Shown piece by piece: positions 17,441-23,712 of a stretch of DNA of 64,000 nt. Origin of the DNA: Opitutaceae bacterium (GTDB taxonomy: Bacteria > Verrucomicrobiota > Verrucomicrobiia > Opitutales > Opitutaceae); contig PLXS01000025.1 in NCBI GenBank assembly GCA_003151515.1, positions 62,001 through 126,000 on the forward strand, written 5' to 3'. Position 1 is the first letter of the stretch. Each line of letters starts with the position of its first letter. The position numbers were made by a program, and so were the translations under genes. The notes beneath the pieces were generated by a model that saw only the letters and a program-made list of their open reading frames with translations, had not been told where the DNA came from and did no database searches.

Positions 17441-18946
17441 CTAGTTCTCCTGGTTCTTGCCGTTGTGGCAGTCGCTGCAGCTGAGCCCTAGGCCGTCGAT
17501 GTCGGTCGAGGGGTGCTTGAAGGCGACGCCGTTCGGGGCGAGCTTGGCCAGGTCGGCGCCGGAGCCCTGCGCCAGGATGACGTGGCAGCTGTCGCACGCC
17601 GTCGCGGGAACGGGACCGCCCGACTCTGACTTGTGGTCTCCGTCGTGGCAGCGGAAGCAACCGGGGCTGTCAAGGTGGCCGATATTCTCCGGGTACTTGC
17701 TCCAGTCGACCTTCATCTCGGGGAAGAAATTGTTGCGGTAGATGTCCAGCACCTCGGCGACGGCGCCGTCGACGCCCTTCGCCCCGGCGTACTTCTTGCG
17801 CAGCCCGTCGGATATCCTCGCCTCGCCCTCGGCCCGCGTGGCGTAGGGCTGCGCCAGGAGGTCGACCGCCGTGCGCTTGACCGCCGGAAGGGCGCGGTCG
17901 ACGCGCCCCAGGTAGATCGCCTCGTCCATGGCGTCGTCCGGGGAGTTGTAGCGGTGCGCCGGCCGGTTGTGGCAGTCGATGCAGTCCATCTGGCGGACGA
18001 GGCGCGGGTCCGGGTTGTCCTTGTAGCCCTTCTTGCGGTAGACGGTCACCGCGCCGCTCTTGTCGGTGACGCGCACCCAGGGGATCGTCTGGCGCTTGTC
18101 GTCCGTCGCGTAGTACTCGACCTTCGTGTCCCTGCTCGTGTGCCAGTGGATGCCCCCCGGCCTGCCGTGCTCGCTGCCGCTGCCGCCGACCTTGAGGAGG
18201 AGGCGCACGGAGTACGGCGTATTGGCGTCGTCCGCCAGGTAGCGGTTCAAGGTGCGCTCCAGGTTGCCCGTGTGCTTCTCGGGCCAGTGGCAGTGCTCGC
18301 ATGTCTCGCGGGCCGGGCGCAGGTTGTGGATCGGCGCGGGGATCGGGCGGGAGAAGGTGTTGAAGGTGATGGCGTAGAGCTGGCGCACGCCGTTGATCTT
18401 GGCGTTTATGTAGCTTGCCGCCCCCTCCCCCACGTGGCAGTCGACGCACGCCACGCGCGCGTGGGCGAACCTGTGGTACGCCGTGAGCTCGGGCCCCATC
18501 ACTGTGTGGCAGACCATGCCGCAGAAGGTGTCGGACTCCGTGTACTCGTAGGTCTGGTAGCTGCCGACGGCCGTCAGGAGCAGGTAGACCATCGTGAGTC
18601 CGCCAAAGACGCCCAGGATGCGCCGGTCCCTCTCCCGCGACAGGTCGATCGCAAGCGGCTGGGGGGCGCCGAGCCCGCGCAGAATGGCAAGCTCGTGGCG
18701 CCGCCTGACCGCGCCCCCAATGACCAGGGCGAGACCGCATGCAAGGAAGAACGGCGCCACCACGTAGCAGAGTATCCCCATGTAGGGGTTGCTCTTGCCC
18801 GACCCCGTCATGTCCAGCGTGAACAGGAACAGGAACGCGAAGAGGCTGCCGCTGGCGATGATCGCCCCGGCCAGGCTGTACCAGTTGCGCCAGATCGACT
18901 GCCTGGCCTGCCCCGCCGAATCGGGAGATGGGGTCTGCCCGGTCAC
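17441..18946 (-). CDS. Membrane-anchored seven-haem NapC/NirT-type cytochrome c
   Basis: 501 residues with three N-terminal membrane helices (about 22-46, 55-80 and 107-130) and seven CxxCH haem sites starting at residues 142, 167, 216, 322, 430, 451 and 490. The first (CGMVCH) and its surroundings match the NapC/NrfH/NirT quinol dehydrogenases, which usually have one helix and four or five haems. It probably takes electrons from the quinone pool and passes them to periplasmic acceptors. The GTG start overlaps the stop of the small cytochrome c gene by 4 bases. The terminal reductase is not in the window. Confidence 0.88.
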   Translation of the reverse strand: MTGQTPSPDSAGQARQSIWRNWYSLAGAIIASGSLFAFLFLFTLDMTGSGKSNPYMGILCYVVAPFFLACGLALVIGGAVRRRHELAILRGLGAPQPLAIDLSRERDRRILGVFGGLTMVYLLLTAVGSYQTYEYTESDTFCGMVCHTVMGPELTAYHRFAHARVACVDCHVGEGAASYINAKINGVRQLYAITFNTFSRPIPAPIHNLRPARETCEHCHWPEKHTGNLERTLNRYLADDANTPYSVRLLLKVGGSGSEHGRPGGIHWHTSRDTKVEYYATDDKRQTIPWVRVTDKSGAVTVYRKKGYKDNPDPRLVRQMDCIDCHNRPAHRYNSPDDAMDEAIYLGRVDRALPAVKRTAVDLLAQPYATRAEGEARISDGLRKKYAGAKGVDGAVAEVLDIYRNNFFPEMKVDWSKYPENIGHLDSPGCFRCHDGDHKSESGGPVPATACDSCHVILAQGSGADLAKLAPNGVAFKHPSTDIDGLGLSCSDCHNGKNQEN

Positions 18947-19272
18947 TTGGCCAGCGTGCGCACGTAGCTCACCAGCGCCTTGATCTCGTCATCCGAGAGC
19001 TTGTCCGAGAACGGCTTCATCTTCTCGGCTCCGTCCGCCGTCTTCATGCCGCTCTTGAGCGCCCCGAAGGCGTCGTCATCCTTGAAGGTCTTCTGGTAGG
19101 CGGCGTCGGTCAGGTCCTTCACGTCGAGCTTCTTGCCGGCCTTGGTGTGGCCCGCCCCATCCTTGCCGTGGCAGGAGGCGCACATGTGCGTCCAGTTGTC
19201 GGCGGGTTCGGCGGCATAGGCCGCGCAGGCGGCTACGGTCAGGGCTGCGGCGATCGAGGCGATGATCTTCAT
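18943..19272 (-). CDS. Small periplasmic cytochrome c
   Basis: 109 residues. Signal peptide of about 20 residues (MKIIASIAAALTVAACAAYA), one CASCH haem site at residues 31-35, and a late Met in KMKPFSDKLSDDEI as candidate sixth ligand, followed by the C-terminal helix LVSYVRTLAK. This is a class I cytochrome c shuttle. The ATG at 19272 is fixed by the signal peptide. The gene is first in a two-gene unit with the seven-haem cytochrome (4-base overlap), so the two probably exchange electrons. A candidate sigma-70 promoter lies about 50 bases upstream. Confidence 0.9.
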   Translation of the reverse strand: MKIIASIAAALTVAACAAYAAEPADNWTHMCASCHGKDGAGHTKAGKKLDVKDLTDAAYQKTFKDDDAFGALKSGMKTADGAEKMKPFSDKLSDDEIKALVSYVRTLAK

Positions 19273-19327
19273 GGGTTTTCTGGGTTGTTGGGGGGAAAAT
19301 TTGCGGCAAGTCCCGGCGGACAGCCTT

Positions 19328-19355
19328 GTTATCGCGGCCGGCTCACCCTTGTAAA
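19328..19355 (-). promoter_or_regulatory. Candidate promoter of the cytochrome c operon
   Basis: On the minus strand, TTTACA (19355-19350) and GATAAC (19333-19328) are separated by 16 bases, matching sigma-70 consensus at five and four of six positions. Transcription would start near 19320, leaving a leader of about 48 bases before the small cytochrome c gene. The 241-base gap to the pyruvate kinase gene fits an independent promoter. Confidence 0.4.
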
Positions 19356-19513
19356 CAGCGAACGCTGCACGCAGGGCTCCCTGCGGGGACAAAAAGGGCC
19401 ACTGGGTCAAGGTAGGACATGGCGCAAGGCTACCATAGGCGCCTGCTCGCGGTCTTGCCAGTTCTTGGTAAACAATGTGCCGATATTGGCGTGCGCAGCC
19501 GAGCGGGCCGCGC

Positions 19514-20959
19514 TCACTCGACAGGGCGCATCTGGATGGAGTCGACCACCTTCTCTCCGGCGAGCACGTTCGTGACCACGACCATCCAGTCGCCCTTCGA
19601 AACCCACCCGCGCCTCAGGAGGTACGCGAAAGCCTCGGTGATCGTGTCCTCGGGCCCCGACCTGAAGGCCACCAGGAAGGGCTCCACCCCCCAGACGAGC
19701 AGCATCTGGCGAAACGCCGTCGTGTCGTCGGTGAAGGCGTAGATGGGGCAGCGCAGGGGCCGAAGCGCCGCCAGCGACTGAGGCAGCTGGCCGTTGCGGG
19801 TGAAGACGACGATGCCGTTGTCGCCGAGCTCCTGGGCGAGAAGGACCGCCGAGCGCAGCAGGCGGTCCTTGTTCGTCTTGAGCGGCAGCGCGCTGTTGTA
19901 GCCCTTGGCCGCGCTCGCCTCGATGCGCCCCGCGATGCGCTTCATGAACTGGACGCACTCGAGGGGGTACTTGCCCGTGGTCGTCTCGCCCGAGAGCATG
20001 ATCGCGTCGGCCGTGGACCACACGGCGGTTGCGATGTCGCTTACCTCGGCCCGGGTCGGCACCGGCGAGAGGATCATGGACTCCAAGAGGTGCGTGGCGA
20101 CGATCACCGGCTTGCGCAGCCGGATGCAGGCGTCTATCGCCCTCTTCTGGATGAGCGGCAGATCCTCCATCGGCACCTCGATGCCAAGGTCCCCGCGCGC
20201 CACCATCAGGGCGTCGGACGCGACGATGATCTCGTCGAGGTTGTCGATGCCCGACTGGTCTTCGACCTTGGCGATGATCTTGGCGGGGCTCTTCATCTCC
20301 GAGAGCATGCGCCGCAGGATGTCGACGTCGTCGGCCTCGCGCACGAAGGACAGCGCGAAAAAGTCCACCTTCTCCTCGACGCCGATGGCGATGTCGGCGC
20401 GGTCCTTGGCCGTGAGCGCGGGAAGGCGCACCTTGACCCCGGGCAGGTTGACGTGGCGCCGGCTGCTCAGCCAGCCGCCCACGACCACCCTGCAGCGCAC
20501 GCGCTCCGGCGCGCTGGCGATCGCCTCGAGCCGGATGAGGCCGCTGTCGACGAGCACCGTCGAGCCGGCGATGACATCCTCGGCGAACTTCGGGTAGTTG
20601 ACCCCGACGCCGACGACACCCCGCTCGGGCTTCCCCCCAGGGGGCAGCAGGTCGATCATCTGCCCGGGCTTGAGCTCGACGGGCTTGGAGAGGTCCCCGG
20701 TCCTGATTTCGGGGCCCTTCACGTCCATCATGAGGGCGATGTGGCGCTGGGTCCTCTCGCAGACGTCGCGGATGCGCCGGATCATGGTGCGCGTCCACTC
20801 GGGATCGGCGTGCGCCATGTTGAGCCTGCAGACGTCGACGCCCGCTAGGATCAGCTGCTCGAGCATGGCCTCGTCCTCCGTTGACGGCCCCAGCGTGAAA
20901 ATGACCTTCGTCAGGCGGAAGGCCGACTTGGGCTTGGGTGCCGGCGAATGTGGGTTCAC
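19514..20959 (-). CDS. pyk: Pyruvate kinase
   Basis: 481 residues; makes pyruvate and ATP from phosphoenolpyruvate at the end of glycolysis. Recognised by FTLGPSTED, RLNMAHAD (residues 45-52), MDVKGPEIRTG (78-88), the catalytic-Lys region FALSFVREADD and VMLSGETTTGKYP. Two usual residues differ: Ser of RxNxSH is Ala49, and the Thr after the metal Asp79 is Val80, both in the potassium site of the well-studied enzymes; the Glu of KGPEIR is kept. The GTG at 20957-20959 is the start. It is monocistronic or upstream of the cytochromes by 241 bases. Confidence 0.93.
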   Translation of the reverse strand: MNPHSPAPKPKSAFRLTKVIFTLGPSTEDEAMLEQLILAGVDVCRLNMAHADPEWTRTMIRRIRDVCERTQRHIALMMDVKGPEIRTGDLSKPVELKPGQMIDLLPPGGKPERGVVGVGVNYPKFAEDVIAGSTVLVDSGLIRLEAIASAPERVRCRVVVGGWLSSRRHVNLPGVKVRLPALTAKDRADIAIGVEEKVDFFALSFVREADDVDILRRMLSEMKSPAKIIAKVEDQSGIDNLDEIIVASDALMVARGDLGIEVPMEDLPLIQKRAIDACIRLRKPVIVATHLLESMILSPVPTRAEVSDIATAVWSTADAIMLSGETTTGKYPLECVQFMKRIAGRIEASAAKGYNSALPLKTNKDRLLRSAVLLAQELGDNGIVVFTRNGQLPQSLAALRPLRCPIYAFTDDTTAFRQMLLVWGVEPFLVAFRSGPEDTITEAFAYLLRRGWVSKGDWMVVVTNVLAGEKVVDSIQMRPVE

Positions 20960-21044
20960 GACGCGTTGAAAGCAGGACGGATGCCGAGGCGCGGCATGCT
21001 CGGCGAGGTCCGCCCGGTTGTCAAAGCGCCGGCGCCGGGCCCCG

Positions 21045-22031
21045 TTACTTTTGCGCGGCGCCGGCCTGCTGCAGGTTGTATACCGGGAAGAGCGTGTTGG
21101 ATCGCTTGTCGTCGCCGTAGACCGTCACGGCGCCGTGCCCATCCGTGCCCGCCGTCATCAAGGCGCGCCGCACGCCCGCGGAAGAGTTCGCGAATACGAA
21201 CCCCCCGTTATCGTCCTCGGCGGCCCCGAACGCCACGCTGCCGTCCTTCGCCAGGAGCGTGAGCCGGTCGGGCGCGAGCCAGAGCGTGAGGCCCGCCGGG
21301 GAGCCCGAGACGGAGAGGGACGGCGTGGCGTCCTTCGGGCCCGTCGACAGGGTGACCCGCTTGGAGGCGTCGGCCTCCGCGACGACGCTCAGCGTGGCCG
21401 GGGAGTCTCCGATCGGCGCGTCCATGGAGACCGTCCCCGAGCCGCGCCCCGATACAAAGATGCTCGACCCCGAGTCCTGGATGCGCAGGCCCGCGACCGC
21501 CGCCGCCGCATCATCCTTTTCGGTCGGCCCGCGCTGGACGGAATAGCCCTCGCTCCCAAAGGCGGCCAGCTGCACGAGGTGCGCCGCGTCGGAGCCCGTG
21601 TCAGACCTGAACGTGACCCGCGACTTGCCGGCCGAGGAGGCCAGCACGGCGCTGCTCGAACCGTCGGCGGAGGCCACCGTGACGGTGCCGCCCTGGTCAG
21701 GCGCGGAGCCCAGCGTGACCAGCGCCTTGCCGCCCGAGACGACCCTTAGCGAGCGCAGCGACAGATCCATCTCGCCGCTCGCGATCCCCCTGGCGAGCAC
21801 CTGGAGCGTTCCGTTTGCGCCTATCGCGGATTCGGCCTGCTTGGACTGCTGCGCCAGGCTGTCGACGGTCGCCTTGAGCGAGGCGACGCGCGCCTCGAGG
21901 GCCGCCTTGTCGCCCTTCAGCTCGGCGATCTCGCCCGCGTTGCCATTCACCTTGACCACGGCGTACGCGAGCCCCAGGCAAAGGACGGCGGCGACCGCGG
22001 CGGCGGCCGCCATGGGCGGTGTGATTTTCAT
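21045..22031 (-). CDS. Unknown membrane-anchored protein with coiled coil and beta-rich domain
   Basis: 328 residues from ATG 22029-22031. One N-terminal membrane helix (about residues 8-25) is followed by a short coiled coil (IAELKGDKAALEARVASLKA) and then some 240 residues of Ser/Thr/Gly/Ala-rich beta structure with repeating short units such as LTLLAKDGSVAFGA and VRRALMTAGTDG. No catalytic motif was recognised. The build suggests a surface or periplasmic domain on a stalk. It lies between pyruvate kinase (same strand, 85 bases downstream) and the divergent methylglyoxal synthase gene. Function is unknown. Confidence 0.7.
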   Translation of the reverse strand: MKITPPMAAAAAVAAVLCLGLAYAVVKVNGNAGEIAELKGDKAALEARVASLKATVDSLAQQSKQAESAIGANGTLQVLARGIASGEMDLSLRSLRVVSGGKALVTLGSAPDQGGTVTVASADGSSSAVLASSAGKSRVTFRSDTGSDAAHLVQLAAFGSEGYSVQRGPTEKDDAAAAVAGLRIQDSGSSIFVSGRGSGTVSMDAPIGDSPATLSVVAEADASKRVTLSTGPKDATPSLSVSGSPAGLTLWLAPDRLTLLAKDGSVAFGAAEDDNGGFVFANSSAGVRRALMTAGTDGHGAVTVYGDDKRSNTLFPVYNLQQAGAAQK

Positions 22032-22177
22032 GTCTCGAAGGGTGTATGCCCTCGGGGCGACATGTTCAAGAGCCGCCTTTGCCAGGGCGGGCCCGGGTGC
22101 AGCCCTCTTGACCTGGGCAGCGGGATAGCGTTTTTGGAGCAAAGGCCGGATGCCGGCCCGACAGACCCTGCGACACC

Positions 22178-22684
22178 ATGAAAATGAAGACGATCGATAT
22201 GGGCGTGAACAAGAAGATCGCCCTAGTGGCCCACGACAACAAGAAGCCGGACCTGCTCGAGTGGGCGAAGTTCAACCGCGACCTCCTCGCCCACCACAAG
22301 ATATTCGCGACGGGGACGACGGGCAGCTTCCTCGAGAAGGAGCTCGGGTTCCCGATCAGGAGGCTTGAGAGCGGCCCCCTCGGAGGCGACCAGCAGATCG
22401 GCTCCAAGATCGTCGATGGAGAGATCGACTTCTTGATCTTCTTCTTCTTCTTCTGGGACCCGCTCGAGCCGCAGCCGCACGACCCGGACGTGAAGGCCCT
22501 GCTTCGCATGGCGGTTGTCTGGAACATACCGATCGCGTGCGACCGCTCCTCCGCCGACTTCATGATTTCCTCGCCCCTCATGGACGAGACCTACCAGCGA
22601 ATCGTGCCGGATTACTCCGAGTACCGCGGTCGCCGGCTGCCGTCGGAGGCGCCCGCGGCGCAGCCGGCGAAGGAAAAGGAGTGA
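22178..22684 (+). CDS. mgsA: Methylglyoxal synthase
   Basis: 168 residues; converts dihydroxyacetone phosphate to methylglyoxal and phosphate, a bypass of lower glycolysis when phosphate is short. [32 protein letters not shown] (catalytic Asp71) and [18 protein letters not shown] are conserved. Between LI and WDPL there are five Phe (residues 88-92) where E. coli has two, encoded by a run of TTC codons. The C-terminal 15 residues are a charged tail. ATG 22178 is used; an ATG three codons later is possible. Having this gene near pyruvate kinase fits central carbon control. Confidence 0.93.
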   Translation: MKMKTIDMGVNKKIALVAHDNKKPDLLEWAKFNRDLLAHHKIFATGTTGSFLEKELGFPIRRLESGPLGGDQQIGSKIVDGEIDFLIFFFFFWDPLEPQPHDPDVKALLRMAVVWNIPIACDRSSADFMISSPLMDETYQRIVPDYSEYRGRRLPSEAPAAQPAKEKE

Positions 22685-22694
22685 GCGGAAGGGG

Positions 22695-22709
22695 GGCGCC
22701 GGTGGCGCC
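22695..22709 (+). terminator. Possible short hairpin after mgsA
   Basis: GGCGCC-GGT-GGCGCC forms a 6-base-pair stem 10 bases after the mgsA stop, followed by GACTGTTGTTT. The loop is tight and the T-run is broken, so it is only a weak intrinsic-terminator candidate. Confidence 0.3.
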
Positions 22710-22806
22710 GACTGTTGTTTACAACGCGCGCGTCATCGTAGATGATGCGCATGCATTCGGAGAGATTCACCTTCCGAAGCAGAAAAAAACCAACGAAGGG
22801 ACCACC

Positions 22807-22866
22807 ATGGCTAAGAAGCGCGTCAAGAAAAAGGCAGCAAAGTCCTCAAAGAAAAAGAAGAGGTAG
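22807..22866 (+). CDS. 19-residue lysine-rich basic peptide
   Basis: ATG at 22807 follows a good ribosome-binding site (GAAGG at 22795-22799, seven bases before the ATG). The product, MAKKRVKKKAAKSSKKKKR, has eleven Lys, two Arg and no acidic residue. It resembles histone-H1-like or ribosome-associated basic tails and would be expected to bind nucleic acid. It has its own intergenic space (122 bases after mgsA) and is followed by two strong hairpins. Being so short, it could be a leader peptide or a chance frame, but the clean start signal argues for translation. Function is unknown. Confidence 0.55.
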   Translation: MAKKRVKKKAAKSSKKKKR

Positions 22867-22878
22867 CTGCTCGTCTAG

Positions 22879-22908
22879 GCTTCCCGGGCCTTCGGGCCCG
22901 GATGAAGC
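22879..22908 (+). terminator. Hairpin with UUCG loop after the lysine-rich peptide gene
   Basis: CCGGGCC and GGCCCGG (22884-22890 and 22895-22901) pair perfectly around a TTCG tetraloop, one of the most stable RNA loops. GCTTC (22879-22883) and GAAGC (22904-22908) extend the stem across a two-base bulge. No T-run follows, so it may act as an RNA stabiliser or a weak or Rho-assisted terminator. Confidence 0.55.
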
Positions 22909-22933
22909 AATCGCATAATCAAAAGCACATTCT

Positions 22934-22956
22934 CCCGGTGGCTCCATGCCACCGGG
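22934..22956 (+). terminator. Second hairpin downstream of the lysine-rich peptide gene
   Basis: CCCGGTGG and CCACCGGG form a perfect 8-base-pair stem with the 7-base loop CTCCATG. CACA (22927-22930) and TGTG (22959-22962) could lengthen it. GGTGTGTTG follows, only mildly T-rich. With the previous hairpin it separates the peptide gene from the O-methyltransferase gene. Confidence 0.5.
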
Positions 22957-23040
22957 GGTGTGTTGCACAGCCCGGGAGGGCCGCCCGGCTGTTCCGAAGA
23001 ATCGGATTGTCCGTGAGGCGGGATGCTGAAGGCTTGGTCC

Positions 23041-23712
23041 ATGGGACGAACACAGTGGGCCGATGTCGACCGTTACATTAACGCCACCCCTGTCGGGGAG
23101 GACGAGGCACTTGCCGGCGCCATTCGCGCGAGCGCGCAGGCCGGACTTCCCCCGATCCACGTCTCGCCCGCCCAGGGCAAGCTCCTTCACCTGATCGCCC
23201 GGCTGCAGGGCGCGCGCGAGGTGCTCGAGATAGGAACCCTTGGGGGCTACAGCACCATCTGGCTCGCCCGCGCGCTGCCGGACGGCGGGCGCCTCGTTAC
23301 CCTGGAGGCGGAGCCCCGGCACGCGGAGGTCGCCCGCGCAAACCTCGAGCGCGCACAGGTCTCGTCACGCGTGGACCTGCGCGTCGGCAGGGCCCAGGAG
23401 CTGCTGCCCGCCCTGGCGGCCGAAGGGCGCCCGCCCTTTGACCTTGTATTCATAGACGCGGACAAGGCGGGCATACCGGAGTACTTCGCATGGGCCCTGA
23501 GGCTGTCGCGGCGGGGCGCGGCCATCATCGTCGACAACGTGGTGCGGCAAGGGTCTGTCCTGGACGCCGCCAGTACGGACCCGAGCGTTCAGGGGGTGCG
23601 GCGGTTCAACGAGCTTCTTGCCGCAGAGCGGCGCGTGAGCGCGACCACCGTGCAGACCGTCGGGACCAAGGGCTACGACGGCTTCACCCTCGCGGTCGTC
23701 GTGGGCGACTGA
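23041..23712 (+). CDS. Class I SAM-dependent O-methyltransferase (COMT-like)
   Basis: 223 residues. Contains the SAM-binding VLEIGTLGGYSTIWLA, the acidic strand VTLEAEPRHAEVA, FIDADKAGIPEYF with the metal-binding Asp, and IIVDNVVRQG. These are the hallmarks of the cation-dependent family that methylates catechols and caffeoyl-CoA-like phenols. ATG 23041 gives the typical start TQWADVDRYI; an in-frame ATG six codons earlier is the alternative. It ends inside the 3' end of the convergent MMPL gene (40-base overlap). Location at the edge of an aryl-polyene-like locus makes head-group methylation a plausible but unproven role. Confidence 0.88.
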   Translation: MGRTQWADVDRYINATPVGEDEALAGAIRASAQAGLPPIHVSPAQGKLLHLIARLQGAREVLEIGTLGGYSTIWLARALPDGGRLVTLEAEPRHAEVARANLERAQVSSRVDLRVGRAQELLPALAAEGRPPFDLVFIDADKAGIPEYFAWALRLSRRGAAIIVDNVVRQGSVLDAASTDPSVQGVRRFNELLAAERRVSATTVQTVGTKGYDGFTLAVVVGD

